Shown here: positions 25,361 to 34,930 of the stretch, piece after piece
How the letters are laid out: the number at the start of each line of letters is the position of its first letter
Numbering within the stretch: the first letter of the stretch is position 1
From: an uncultured Bacilli bacterium
GTDB lineage: Bacteria; Bacillota_I; Bacilli_A; RF39; UBA660
DNA length: 64,000 bases
Reading direction: 5' to 3'
NCBI GenBank assembly: GCA_934168205.1
Contig: CAKPMX010000003.1
Span: forward strand, 1 to 64,000
Position numbers and translations under genes: made by a program
Notes under the pieces: model-generated
The model's input: the letters and a program-made list of their open reading frames with translations, nothing else
The model's database searches: none
What the model was told of the DNA's origin: nothing

Positions 25361-27802
25361 CTATTCAATTTGTTCACTTGTATAGCCATATATGTATAGC
25401 TGTGCTAATAAGCAACCTGTTGCCTCATAAATTGTTTTGTACGCCGTTGGAGCTGTCATAGATGACTTTAATTGAATTGAATACGTTCCTGGATTTTTAA
25501 TATAATTACTTATATCAATTGACGTCTTCTCTTTCAACTCGGTTGCTGAGCCGGTAAAACCATTTACACCAAATGCTTTGGGAATTTCAGTATAGTTACC
25601 TTCAATCGTAGGTGGTCCTATACTATAATTTATACTCCTTGATGAACTTCCATCGGAACACAAATATGCCTTAACATTCCTTGCATATCCTGTGTATGAC
25701 TGCTCTGTTTGTGTATCAAAATAGCCTTTTGATGTCAACGGAATGTGCTTTAAATATATAAAAGCTTTCCTTGGTTTAAAATTTTCCGGAATTACAAAAT
25801 CAAGCATTTGGCTTATTGCATATCCTTGACTACTTATTCCTTCAAACCCCATTGGCATAAAACCTTGCCCACCAAGGAATTGTGAAGACCAAATACTTGC
25901 ATTTACTATCATCACGGACATCATACCGTCTCCACCAACGACCTTACCACCTTCTGGCAATGTTATGTCACCACCAGTGATTTTGGCGCTATTCATAATA
26001 GCATTGCCTTTTCCATCTATTTTAAAGTTACCGTTGGCCGATATTGCACCCTCTAATGAAATAGTGTCACTTGCCTTAATTTTAATGTTTCCAGTGGATG
26101 TTGTATTAATACTAGCTATTAATTCATCTCCTGATTCTAATATTTGAGATTTACTTTCTATCAAAATTTCATCTTGTGCAACTTTAATTTGATTTGTTAC
26201 ACTTGCTTGTGTTGCAAATGTATCCGTGTATTGATTTTTTAATAAATATGTTGCTGTTAGTCGAAAAGATGGAAAACTAGGTAATTCTATAGTATTATTG
26301 CCTTCTTTTAGATTAACAGATAAGCTCCCTAAATCTTTTATTACTGGTTCATCAAGTACATACTTTTCCAAACTATCATTAAGCCCTATTCTTTTTATCA
26401 ATGTTGCTTTACCATTTTCTAAAATAAACTCATCTTTAATTGTTCCTAAAGTTCTCAGTGATGTTATGCCTAAATTGTATGTGTCCTCATCATCAGTTCC
26501 CCTATTAACATATAAAAAAGAATTTTTTAGATATGTTGTTGCACCTGGAAATAACTTAGTATTTGGAAATAGCAAATCATCGTCACCGCTTATAATTAGC
26601 TTGTATAGCGGGGTATTACTACATTCCGTAAGTTCTAGTTTGTTTATTCCTGTTACCGTTGCAGAAAGATTAACAACTTTTTGATTTAACAAATCTATCT
26701 CTTTTTGAATTTTATCAACCGATATTGAAACTGAATTTATTCTTCTATCAGTTTTGTCTGCCTTTTTATAATCCGTTTCAGTTTCTTCTGGCATATCAGT
26801 GTGTATGTTTTCAATTAACCCCTGTGTAATTTGAATTTCATCATTAAATATGACACAGGAATAGACTTTTTCATCAATTTTTACATTATATCTATCACAA
26901 ACATCATAGTAAGTAATTCCAGTACTTACAAAATCATTTAAATAGTACGTTAATCCATTAAGCTTCTCCAATATATCAGGAAGATAATCACTTCTGTCAT
27001 TCCAATTCATTATTTGGTTTTCTTTTATTTTTATTTCACATAAGCCATTAACACTTACTGATTTTTCATCCCTTAAATAGACATTATCTGACTCTCCGCG
27101 ATTTAAAACAATAGAATTAATTGGACCATATTTTTTTCCAAAATTAATATTACAATCTTTTAAATAATCTTCATCGATGGTATCAACAGCCACATCGGAA
27201 ATATATTTAATTTCAACTTTATCTTCTTCATTAATATAAATTGTACTAGCTGTAACTTGTGCTAGTTCGTCAAATATATCTCTGTACGTATAATCCAATC
27301 CAACATAAAGTTCTTTATCTATTACCTTATCATAATTGGCAAACTCAGAATTTTTATTTTTAAATTCAAGTCCTATCTTCGTACATAAAGCATTAATATA
27401 GTCTCTTATACTTATTGGATATGTTACTCCCAAATCTTCATTCTGTTTCATTGAACAAAGCATTTTATCGTAGCACACTATTTTATAAGAACTTGTATCT
27501 TCCTGTTTTTCGCTTGAATAGACAACGTAATTCCCATAATTTAAATACTCATAAGCACCATTTACTAATACACCGAACTTGTAATTTACAATTGTTCCTA
27601 AAGGTATATCCACGTTACTATCAACATCAAGTTCTTTCATTACTGATTTTAGTATTGCACCTTGAAAAGTGGGAGTAACACTATTTAATTGCTCGCTTGT
27701 TAGTGTTTGTGTTACTCCATTTATTTCATAAGTAATTTTACTATCAATTTGGCGGCCTAATAGTTTTATTTGCTGCTTATAATCACTTGTATGAGTTTTC
27801 AT
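25361..27802 (-). CDS. Phage tail endopeptidase/tail-associated protein
   Basis: An 813-residue protein placed after Dit, where Gram-positive siphophages encode the tail-associated lysin or prophage endopeptidase (Tal). The N-terminal half is the baseplate-hub-like part, with MLCSMKQNEDLGVTYPISIRDYI and QVTASTIYINEEDKVEIKYI. A coiled coil follows near residue 370, then beta-rich domains. A peptidase active site is not obvious. Start ATG 27802 has AGGAGG 8 bases upstream and overlaps the Dit stop. Confidence 0.8.
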   Translation of the reverse strand: MKTHTSDYKQQIKLLGRQIDSKITYEINGVTQTLTSEQLNSVTPTFQGAILKSVMKELDVDSNVDIPLGTIVNYKFGVLVNGAYEYLNYGNYVVYSSEKQEDTSSYKIVCYDKMLCSMKQNEDLGVTYPISIRDYINALCTKIGLEFKNKNSEFANYDKVIDKELYVGLDYTYRDIFDELAQVTASTIYINEEDKVEIKYISDVAVDTIDEDYLKDCNINFGKKYGPINSIVLNRGESDNVYLRDEKSVSVNGLCEIKIKENQIMNWNDRSDYLPDILEKLNGLTYYLNDFVSTGITYYDVCDRYNVKIDEKVYSCVIFNDEIQITQGLIENIHTDMPEETETDYKKADKTDRRINSVSISVDKIQKEIDLLNQKVVNLSATVTGINKLELTECSNTPLYKLIISGDDDLLFPNTKLFPGATTYLKNSFLYVNRGTDDEDTYNLGITSLRTLGTIKDEFILENGKATLIKRIGLNDSLEKYVLDEPVIKDLGSLSVNLKEGNNTIELPSFPSFRLTATYLLKNQYTDTFATQASVTNQIKVAQDEILIESKSQILESGDELIASINTTSTGNIKIKASDTISLEGAISANGNFKIDGKGNAIMNSAKITGGDITLPEGGKVVGGDGMMSVMIVNASIWSSQFLGGQGFMPMGFEGISSQGYAISQMLDFVIPENFKPRKAFIYLKHIPLTSKGYFDTQTEQSYTGYARNVKAYLCSDGSSSRSINYSIGPPTIEGNYTEIPKAFGVNGFTGSATELKEKTSIDISNYIKNPGTYSIQLKSSMTAPTAYKTIYEATGCLLAQLYIYGYTSEQIE

Positions 27803-28182
27803 TATGTGCGCCTCCTGGTAGATATGAAAGAAATACTAAAAGTTTCATTTTTATGTTTTGTTAACAGTCTTTTATTAACTATCTCATAATCACCTGTGTA
27901 AGTGATCATGGTCGTCATAGCCTTCTTATTTGGGTCATAGTATTGCAAAGTCTGTCTTGCACTATCAAGAATTGGTGCTAAAGTTTCTAATTCATCTTGA
28001 GTTAATTTTTTGAATTGTACTGTTATTTTTGGAAAAATTCCAATTAAAGTGCCAATTTGAGTACCTGCCAAATTTCTTCCGGAATCCGAACTCCAAAGTT
28101 TATTGTAACCAAAAGTTGCTTGTAATATATATGGCCCCAAATTTATACCATCAACTATTAAACTGTCTTTATTTATTAACCT
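27802..28182 (-). CDS. Distal tail protein (Dit-like), apparent AGG start
   Basis: A protein of 126 residues beginning (M)LINKDSLIVDGINLGPYI and then GYNKLWSSDSGRNLAGTQIG, a family-like start. The AGG at 28182-28180 has AGGTG 6 bases upstream and follows the tape-measure stop by 9 bases. The only standard start, GTG 28191, lies within that ribosome site and adds an unlikely NKR. Dit forms the ring at the tail end that joins tube and tip. Confidence 0.72.
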   Translation of the reverse strand, partial: RLINKDSLIVDGINLGPYILQATFGYNKLWSSDSGRNLAGTQIGTLIGIFPKITVQFKKLTQDELETLAPILDSARQTLQYYDPNKKAMTTMITYTGDYEIVNKRLLTKHKNETFSISFISTRRRT

Positions 28183-28191
28183 CTTATTCAC

Positions 28192-30543
28192 CTACCTATT
28201 GAATGCAAAATCACTTTGTGCATTAATTCTTCTTTGTTCTCTTGCAATTTGCCTATTATCTAATTTTGTAATATTTGTAAAATTAATAACTGCACGACTA
28301 CCAATTGCTTGTCCTATCATCTCCATAGCTGAAGGATCTGTTAGTGGAAGTATTGCTTCCCTTCCTCCTTCTCCGGCCGTGTAAGAACCCATATCAACGC
28401 CTTTACCTGGATTATTGACAACCGCTCCTCTTGCTAACTTAGGGCGGAATCTCGGCAAAGATACTCCCTTTGCTTCTCCTATATGTAAGCCAACTTTGTC
28501 ACCAATTTTATTTATTGCCTTAATTATTCCATTTGCACCAGTAACTACTAAATTTATTAAATATTCTACCGAACTAATAATAAAGTTTATAAGTTTAGTC
28601 ACACTACGAATTGCACTATCAACAAATGTTTCTATCGCCGGTCCAAGCTGTCTTATAAAACTAATAAGAGCACTTAATACACTATTCACTAGCCTATCCG
28701 TCTCTTTCATTATTCTTATTATTACATTTCCAACAGTATTTACAACACTTGAGATTCCACTAAACACTTTAGTAAATAAATTACCAATACTATTAATGAT
28801 TGGCGGTAAAGTCGTGCCTAAAGCAATTATTATATTTTTTATTAATTGTCCAATTGTTTCAAGAATTTTTTCAACACGTGGGGCTACTTTTTCCACAAAA
28901 GTTGATACTGCAGTTAAAATCGTAGGCAAAGTAGCAGCCATTACTAGTAATATTGCTGAAATACCAGCGACCACAACCAAGAATGGTCCTAATCCAGCAG
29001 TCATAGCAGGACCCAATAGTACTATTGAGGACATTAGTCCAACAATTACTAAAAATATTCCACCCATTAAATCAAAAACATCATTAGCTTTCATTCCACT
29101 CTTTGAAAGAGCAGTAATTAAATTTGAAATTTGATTTAACACTAACGACATACCACCTAATATTACGGCTGCTCCAGCTATTCCTTCCAAACTAATTAAT
29201 TTGGTTGCAGCAGCAATCATAGTGAACGATATTGCTAGTGTACCAAGCGCTGTCGCTAATAAGCCGGCTGTGTCTTTTAACGTTAAACCGCTCTCTGAAA
29301 ATGAGGTTATTAATCCAGTCATTTCTTTAATTACAAGAGCAATACCACCCAGAATCGCAATTGAACTTGCAGCTTTTCCTAATCCATCAAGAAAACCAGT
29401 AAAATCTGCACCTACACCCTTTGTGATGCCGCTTAATCCTGTCAACCATTTTATTATTTTTTTTAATATTACAAAACCGGCCAAAGCACCGACAACAATT
29501 ATTATTCCACCAGCAACTTTACCATATTTTTTTATTATCTTATCAAAAAAATCAACTATTGGTTTTAATATCTTGCCTAATCCCTCTAACCATTTTGGTA
29601 TTTTCACATCATCCATCTTTGATAAATCAAAACTAGGTGATACCATCCCGGAATTAGAATTATCCTGTAGAGTATTCATCTCATCAAATTTTGTTGTTTG
29701 CAGTTCTTTTTTCAATCCTTTGGCATTTTTTCTAGCATCATCAAATGCTTTTGCGCCAGACTCAGCAAACAACGGATAGTTAAATAACAGCGTGGATAAA
29801 TAATTCATGTATGCTAACAACTTTACTACCAAATTAAGTATGAGTTGAATAACTGGTTTCAGAGTATTTGCTAAAGCAAATTCTATATACTCTATATTAC
29901 TAGCAAGTTGCGAATCATATCTCGAAAGTGTGCTCATGGCCTTTTGAATTGCTCCATAAGCTGAACTAACTCCAAAAATAGCTACTGCCCATTTGCCAAC
30001 CTTACCTATTATTTCTGTAATACCATTGTTTATAGTTTTACTTTTTTTATCGACATCTTTTAAATCATCATCTATATCTGAAATGCCCTCTATTTGCCAT
30101 TTCTTACCGGTTATTTTTTCCAAATCTTTTATAAGTTTTAATATTTCTTCATCTATTTCATCTATTTTATCAACATCATCATCTGAATATATTGCTGTTG
30201 AGTTTAATTGCTGCTTTGCCAGTAATAGAGTGTTTATATTTGAAACAAGCTCTCTAACATTCTCATCGCTCTGTTCAGTCTGAATTTGGGGAATAAAATT
30301 GTCAGGGATAGGGTTTTGACTCAACTTTTGTTTTTGATGTTGCAAATTAACTATTTTATTATTTAATATTTCAGCCTCTTTTTGCATTTCTCTTATTTCG
30401 CTAGCAGAAAAAAGCTTCTTATCATCTTTTGACATTTCTAAAGCCTGTTCTAAATCATCAAGTTTTTCTTTTGCAGCAGCAATTTGAGAATCAAATTCTT
30501 TAGTATTGAGTTCTGTGCCAATTACAACTTTTCCATCTTCCCT
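28192..30543 (-). CDS. Tail tape measure protein, apparent AGG start
   Basis: A 783-residue protein with a coiled-coil N-terminus, several hydrophobic Gly/Ala-rich stretches between residues about 190 and 600, and a C-terminal basic tail; this is a tape measure that sets tail length. From AGG 30543 it begins (M)EDGKVVIGTELNTKEFD, a common tape-measure start. AGGAGG lies 10 bases upstream and the Gp15 stop 3 bases upstream. The first in-frame ATG is 36 codons later (30435) and lacks a ribosome site. An ATG at 30550 is out of frame and opens only about 15 codons. Confidence 0.88.
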   Translation of the reverse strand, partial: REDGKVVIGTELNTKEFDSQIAAAKEKLDDLEQALEMSKDDKKLFSASEIREMQKEAEILNNKIVNLQHQKQKLSQNPIPDNFIPQIQTEQSDENVRELVSNINTLLLAKQQLNSTAIYSDDDVDKIDEIDEEILKLIKDLEKITGKKWQIEGISDIDDDLKDVDKKSKTINNGITEIIGKVGKWAVAIFGVSSAYGAIQKAMSTLSRYDSQLASNIEYIEFALANTLKPVIQLILNLVVKLLAYMNYLSTLLFNYPLFAESGAKAFDDARKNAKGLKKELQTTKFDEMNTLQDNSNSGMVSPSFDLSKMDDVKIPKWLEGLGKILKPIVDFFDKIIKKYGKVAGGIIIVVGALAGFVILKKIIKWLTGLSGITKGVGADFTGFLDGLGKAASSIAILGGIALVIKEMTGLITSFSESGLTLKDTAGLLATALGTLAISFTMIAAATKLISLEGIAGAAVILGGMSLVLNQISNLITALSKSGMKANDVFDLMGGIFLVIVGLMSSIVLLGPAMTAGLGPFLVVVAGISAILLVMAATLPTILTAVSTFVEKVAPRVEKILETIGQLIKNIIIALGTTLPPIINSIGNLFTKVFSGISSVVNTVGNVIIRIMKETDRLVNSVLSALISFIRQLGPAIETFVDSAIRSVTKLINFIISSVEYLINLVVTGANGIIKAINKIGDKVGLHIGEAKGVSLPRFRPKLARGAVVNNPGKGVDMGSYTAGEGGREAILPLTDPSAMEMIGQAIGSRAVINFTNITKLDNRQIAREQRRINAQSDFAFNR

Positions 30544-30546
30544 TCA

Positions 30547-31146
30547 TTAATCACCTCCTAGTGCGCTATAAAATTCATCTTGATTCTTTTTTTCATCACA
30601 AGATAATATTTCTTTTTCTATCGTCAATTTTAATGCGACTTTCTTTTTTTCTTCTATAATTCGGCTTTTTTCTTTAGAATCTTTAATTTTAGACACATCA
30701 AAAGTCCTTAAGTTTCTAATTCTATTCAAAATACAACAATTACCTAACTCGCTATTAGATAAATTACTTAAATCATTATAAAAATCCCACCAATGAAGAT
30801 ATTCCAAATCATATGGGTTGTACTTATAGTCTTGAATAAAACTACTCCTTATGTATTTTTTATCCTCAATAAGATCCATATCCGGTTCTCCATCATCATT
30901 TGGTCTATTATCATCCAAATTCAAATATCTTATTGCTAATTCTTGTAATTTGATCCAGTCTTTTACGTTTTCCTCTTTTAGAGCTTCATCTCCAAAAAGT
31001 TTGTATATGATAGCCAAGGCTCTTTCTGTATCGCCAATTTCATCATCAATAGCAATTTGTTGACAACTAATAGCAACTCTAAAATCTGTATTAATTTTGT
31101 ACTTTTTATCGCCAATCTTTACATACTCTGGATTATTCAAGAACAT
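30547..31146 (-). CDS. Phage Gp15-like tail assembly protein
   Basis: A 199-residue protein of the bacteriophage Gp15 family, with KIGDKKYKINTDFRVAISC at the start and LEYLHWWDFYNDLSNLS in the middle. It sits before the tape measure, the place of the second tail chaperone (gpT-like). ATG 31146 overlaps the end of the upstream chaperone gene by 14 bases; TTG 31140 behind GAGG is an alternative start. Confidence 0.75.
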   Translation of the reverse strand: MFLNNPEYVKIGDKKYKINTDFRVAISCQQIAIDDEIGDTERALAIIYKLFGDEALKEENVKDWIKLQELAIRYLNLDDNRPNDDGEPDMDLIEDKKYIRSSFIQDYKYNPYDLEYLHWWDFYNDLSNLSNSELGNCCILNRIRNLRTFDVSKIKDSKEKSRIIEEKKKVALKLTIEKEILSCDEKKNQDEFYSALGGD

Positions 31147-31648
31147 TTTCCTCTTTATCTAATGAGTATTTTTCTTTTATTTTTTTTGTGATATTTTTAG
31201 TTGTTAAATCTAATTTTGGCGCTATTGTGGTTTCTATTATTTTGTCTATTTCAGATAAAGTTGACCATCCAAGCTTTCTTCCATATAAAAGTTTTTCAAC
31301 ACCATTTTCGCCTAAAAACAAATTATATAACCTTGCTTGTTCTTTAAAGAATTCATTTAGTGCTCTAAATTTAGCCTCTTCATTTGCACTAAGTAGTTTT
31401 TTTCCCTTATGATCTTGCTTTTTTTCAATGATAATGAATTGGTTGCGAAGATTCTGTTTGCTCTTCTTTAGTCCATCCGCCAATTCCTGATATTTGAAAG
31501 GGAGTTCAATATCCTCCAAATCAAATTCAAGATATTCTCCGGTCGGCTTACTTTCTATTAAAACATTTCCTTTATCATCTAATATTTCTTGAGTATATAT
31601 AAATACTCTATAAATATTTTCATTTTTTAAAACTGTATTGTCTATCAT
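31133..31648 (-). CDS. Phage tail assembly chaperone-like protein
   Basis: A 171-residue, charged, mainly helical protein between major tail and Gp15, with EYLEFDLEDIELPFKYQE near the middle. The position is that of the first tail assembly chaperone (gpG-like). It starts at ATG 31648 with AAAGGA 8 bases upstream and overlaps Gp15. I see no slippery sequence for a frameshift product, and the two proteins overlap as separate frames. Confidence 0.65.
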   Translation of the reverse strand: MIDNTVLKNENIYRVFIYTQEILDDKGNVLIESKPTGEYLEFDLEDIELPFKYQELADGLKKSKQNLRNQFIIIEKKQDHKGKKLLSANEEAKFRALNEFFKEQARLYNLFLGENGVEKLLYGRKLGWSTLSEIDKIIETTIAPKLDLTTKNITKKIKEKYSLDKEENVLE

Positions 31649-31699
31649 ACTTAGTTTCCTTTCCTATTTCAAAAAAAGAGAGGGTTTCCCCTCTCATTA

Positions 31700-32236
31700 T
31701 TACTTACCTATTGCTTGATTAGTTTTTGATGTATTTGTTTGAGTTGCTGTTTCTGGAGTAAATTTCTTAGTTGTTGGATTAAATGTTCCATATGTTTTTT
31801 TGCCAAGAAAATGAATATCAAAAGGTGTTCCTAATGCCTTAACATCTCCACCCCATGATTTTAAATCCACAGCAGCATTTTGAACCCATGCATCGTACTC
31901 TCCGGTTTTTCCTTCAATCGTCTTTAAAGTGTTAACTTCCAAGAATGGATATTCTACATCAGAACCATCTTTATCATATTTATTAATATCATATAATTCA
32001 TCAGCAAATTTAGAGTCACTTCTTAACTTATATGGGTCAACTGTCATTGTTCTATTTCCGGCTGTTACATCAACTTCTGTTTCTCCTAAAACATTTCTTG
32101 TTTCTTCTACTTCATTGTTTAGCTCTTTTGATAACTCATCGTTATCTTTTCCAATAGCTTCCCAAGTTGCAGTAGCATCTCCTTTTTTGTCAGGATCAAC
32201 AAAAATCATATATTGCTCTCTTTTATATTTTGGCCT
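31700..32236 (-). CDS. Major tail tube protein, apparent AGG start
   Basis: A protein of 178 residues. From AGG 32236 it begins (M)PKYKREQYMIFVDPDKKG, as A118-type major tail proteins do, and continues ELNNEVEETRNVLGETEVDVT and GGDVKALGTPFDIHFLG. AGGAGG lies 8 bases upstream of the AGG. The in-frame ATG at 32209 has no ribosome site and would cut nine residues from the conserved start. Confidence 0.87.
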   Translation of the reverse strand, partial: RPKYKREQYMIFVDPDKKGDATATWEAIGKDNDELSKELNNEVEETRNVLGETEVDVTAGNRTMTVDPYKLRSDSKFADELYDINKYDKDGSDVEYPFLEVNTLKTIEGKTGEYDAWVQNAAVDLKSWGGDVKALGTPFDIHFLGKKTYGTFNPTTKKFTPETATQTNTSKTNQAIGK

Positions 32237-32248
32237 AATTTCTACCTC

Positions 32249-32650
32249 CTATTTTTCATATGTTATTTTCATTTGAATTGAATATCTAGCAGTGTTAGTT
32301 GTTGCATCTAATATTGCACCATTATTTAAACATTCTATGCTTTCTATCCCATTTATATCTGGTAATATTTCTTCATTATTATTTGATTCTATCAAATCAT
32401 ATAAATCCTCATAAAATTTACTGTTTGCCATATTCTGAAGAACGTCAGCACCATAATCATTACAACTAATAAGTTGAAATTGATATTGTCTTAAAGAAGA
32501 ACCATCTACGTGTCTTTCCAATATTGGATCAACAGGTATTGGAACTATCGCAAATTCTGTTGGATTTTCTCCTAAAAAATCTACATTTATTCTATAATCT
32601 TCATCAATTATTTTATTATCAATCAAATATTGTCTTATTTTTTCAATCCT
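32249..32650 (-). CDS. Minor capsid/tail terminator-like protein, apparent AGG start
   Basis: A 133-residue protein in the Minor_capsid_3 position of A118-type phages. From AGG 32650 it starts (M)IEKIRQYLIDNKI, matching the usual helical start. The upstream stop and the start overlap as TAAGG, the exact analogue of the common TAATG coupling. GAGG lies 9 bases upstream. The alternative TTG at 32626 has no ribosome site. Confidence 0.78.
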   Translation of the reverse strand, partial: RIEKIRQYLIDNKIIDEDYRINVDFLGENPTEFAIVPIPVDPILERHVDGSSLRQYQFQLISCNDYGADVLQNMANSKFYEDLYDLIESNNNEEILPDINGIESIECLNNGAILDATTNTARYSIQMKITYEK

Positions 32651-33078
32651 TATTTACACCCTCTATTCACGTAACTTTGTACTTCTTTCTCAACATTATC
32701 ACCTTTAGATGTCCACATTCTTTTATCCCATTGTGAACCTGTTCCGGGGGTATGATATACTAAATCTTCTCCAGAATTAATTTTTGTTATACCCGGTCTA
32801 GACCAATAACCAAAGTCTTGACTGTAAAAGGCACCCTTTTTATACTTTGGATCAATATACTTTTTTCCAATATAAAGATAATGGGCATCTGGGCCCTGAT
32901 ATATAATTTTATCAACTCTTAAATCTGTGTTTTGATTTAAGTGACTTTTAGTGCCTCCAGGAACAAACGGTGTCATATATCTATAGCAAGTTTGTGTTAA
33001 AAAGGCATGTGCTGGGCCATTTTTTTGGATTCCCAGTCTTGCTTTTATTACACTCGTTGATTTTAAATATACACTCAT
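32650..33078 (-). CDS. Minor capsid protein 2-like
   Basis: A 142-residue protein with SVIKARLGIQKNGPAHAF, TCYRYMTPFVPGG and GAFYSQDFGYWSRPGI, the profile of the Minor_capsid_2 family found between connector and major tail genes. ATG 33078 has GGAGC 8 bases upstream. Confidence 0.78.
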   Translation of the reverse strand: MSVYLKSTSVIKARLGIQKNGPAHAFLTQTCYRYMTPFVPGGTKSHLNQNTDLRVDKIIYQGPDAHYLYIGKKYIDPKYKKGAFYSQDFGYWSRPGITKINSGEDLVYHTPGTGSQWDKRMWTSKGDNVEKEVQSYVNRGCK

Positions 33079-33431
33079 TATTTTGCTCCTAATTGAATAT
33101 GTTTCATTTCATCACTACCAAAATTATTATCAATTAATGTTGTAATATTATAGTTGTCAATCGTCAAGTCACTTTGTTTAGATATACTATCTTCAATGTC
33201 ACCCCTTATAATAATATCTCCAATAGAAAAAGGAACTTTTTCAAGGCCCTTGTTTTTATTATATGGTATAAATATGTTTATATCATTGGCTTTATCGTAT
33301 CCCTTATTGACACTCGCACCTTTTCCACCTTGCCACATAACATTTTCTATTGGATATCTATCCCATTCATCTAATCTTGTCTTTGAATTAAATCTTTTAT
33401 GATAAAGTGTCATACTTGAATTAGTTGTCAT
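33078..33431 (-). CDS. Minor capsid protein 1-like (head completion)
   Basis: A protein of about 117 residues with MTLYHKRFNSKTRLDEWDRY and FSIGDIIIRGDIEDSIS, typical of the small head-completion family in this place. I use ATG 33431, which overlaps the connector stop. The ATG at 33413 (MTLYHKRF) is also possible. Confidence 0.7.
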   Translation of the reverse strand: MTTNSSMTLYHKRFNSKTRLDEWDRYPIENVMWQGGKGASVNKGYDKANDINIFIPYNKNKGLEKVPFSIGDIIIRGDIEDSISKQSDLTIDNYNITTLIDNNFGSDEMKHIQLGAK

Positions 33432-33795
33432 CCGCACCACAATATAGTACAAAAACATTATCAACTTTTGTTGTTGATAAATAAGTCTTTATTATATTCT
33501 TTAATGACTTTTGCTTTTCGCTAGTAATTGGTTTATCATAATTAACTGAATAATTTCCTACTGTTTCACTAGATTTGCTTCCAGTTTCATTGTATTTTTC
33601 TATTTCAGTCATTAATTCATTTATACACAATTTTAATTCAATGGGATAATTAGATATTTTTCTAAAACGATTAGAAGTAAGCTCATCAACTTGTTTTTCT
33701 GCTCGATATTCTAATAAACTAAAGGGCATTTCTGAAAGACTGCCTCCTAATTTCTTATATTCATCATAAGTTAAATATTGGTTTTCAAATTTCAT
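33421..33795 (-). CDS. Head-tail connector protein
   Basis: A 124-residue helical protein, YLTYDEYKKLGG then FRKISNYPIELKLCINELMTEI, with the layout of gp6/YqbG-like connectors that dock under the portal. GGAGG 5 bases before ATG 33795. Confidence 0.72.
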   Translation of the reverse strand: MKFENQYLTYDEYKKLGGSLSEMPFSLLEYRAEKQVDELTSNRFRKISNYPIELKLCINELMTEIEKYNETGSKSSETVGNYSVNYDKPITSEKQKSLKNIIKTYLSTTKVDNVFVLYCGADDN

Positions 33796-33809
33796 AATGC
33801 CCTCCTATA

Positions 33810-34904
33810 CTATGCAAAATCTACTAATAGATCGCTATCTAATTCTTTGATACCATAGATAATATCAAATGAAATTTTGTCTTTTTTAGTATCTTGATCA
33901 TATCCAAATACTACTCTTACTGCTAATCCATCAGCACTTGCGATTGCAGCCTTTGCTGCACCTTGTGGTAATTCTAATTGTCTAGTTACTAAAGCTAAAC
34001 CATTTCTATGGAAGCCTAAAGAGTGAGCTTTATTTACAATAAAAGCACTTACTGCTGTAGTAATAGCAAATGGTATTTTTTCAGTCACTTTTAATGTTCC
34101 TGCACCATCAGCTAGAGTTAAGTCCTCAGCAACTTCAAATAGATATCCATTAACAATTAATTTATCTCCTGTCTTGATTGTACCTGTCTTAGCAGTACCA
34201 TCTGATACAGTGAATTGAGTTGCACCTTTTGTACAAGTAACTTTGTAAGCAGTTGCAGTACCTGCAGCAGCAGATGTGTTTTCAGGAGCATTTTGACTTA
34301 GGAATGAATTCATTGTATAAACTCTACCTATTTCAGATTCCTTTAATGCCTCTGAATCTCCTTTGTAACATACTTTAGCGAAATTATCTAAGGTATTGTA
34401 TTTATACATAGTATCAGTTGCTAATACTAAATTTCTATTTTTGTCTCTTGGAGCTTTTTTCTTATCTAAAGCCTTTGCAACATTAGCAATATCTGCTATT
34501 ACTGGTGTTGTTGAAACTGATACTTTAGATCCTGCTTTTTCAACTCCAACAGTTAGTAAATCAGTATCTACTGCTTGTGCAATAGCACTTAATGCTGGTT
34601 CAATAACTTGTTTTGAAAAATCTTTTATGTCTAAAGTCATTTCTTTAGAAGTTACTCCAACAGTAACATCTCTATAACGATCCATTTTAACTGGAACAGA
34701 GCCTTCACTTATTTCTTGTTCTTCTACTTCTCCTATGAAGTTTTTAGCTACGAATTTAGCAGGTTTACGAACTGTAATTGTATCTCCTACATTTACAAAT
34801 TCTTTTGAATAATCTCTATGCACTAAATTAGCCATAGTAAGATTAGATTCTAGTACAAGTAATGCTTCATTAGCAATTATTTGTGGTGTTAATATTTTAT
34901 TCCT
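33810..34904 (-). CDS. Major capsid protein (P22 coat-like), apparent AGG start
   Basis: A 364-residue coat protein: VNVGDTITVRKPAKFV, KALDKKKAPRDKNRNLVL and GLAVRVVFGYDQDTKKDKISF are typical of the Gram-positive P22-type coat. The conserved N-terminus NKILTPQIIANEALLVLESN is present in frame upstream of the first ATG (34835), preceded by AGG at 34904, with AAGGA 7 bases before it. The ATG at 34835 lacks a ribosome site and would remove 23 conserved residues. There is no ATG, GTG or TTG in frame upstream. Confidence 0.9.
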   Translation of the reverse strand, partial: RNKILTPQIIANEALLVLESNLTMANLVHRDYSKEFVNVGDTITVRKPAKFVAKNFIGEVEEQEISEGSVPVKMDRYRDVTVGVTSKEMTLDIKDFSKQVIEPALSAIAQAVDTDLLTVGVEKAGSKVSVSTTPVIADIANVAKALDKKKAPRDKNRNLVLATDTMYKYNTLDNFAKVCYKGDSEALKESEIGRVYTMNSFLSQNAPENTSAAAGTATAYKVTCTKGATQFTVSDGTAKTGTIKTGDKLIVNGYLFEVAEDLTLADGAGTLKVTEKIPFAITTAVSAFIVNKAHSLGFHRNGLALVTRQLELPQGAAKAAIASADGLAVRVVFGYDQDTKKDKISFDIIYGIKELDSDLLVDFA

Positions 34905-34930
34905 ATTATATTCCTTCTTTCTTTTTAATT

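Noticed and set aside
28415..29779. Long plus-strand ORFs within the tape measure gene
   Set aside because: They are antisense shadows of a long, AT-rich repetitive gene in an operon fully on the minus strand.
31133..31648. Programmed frameshift between the two tail chaperone-like genes
   Set aside because: The frames overlap by only 14 bases and I see no slippery heptamer; both have separate starts.
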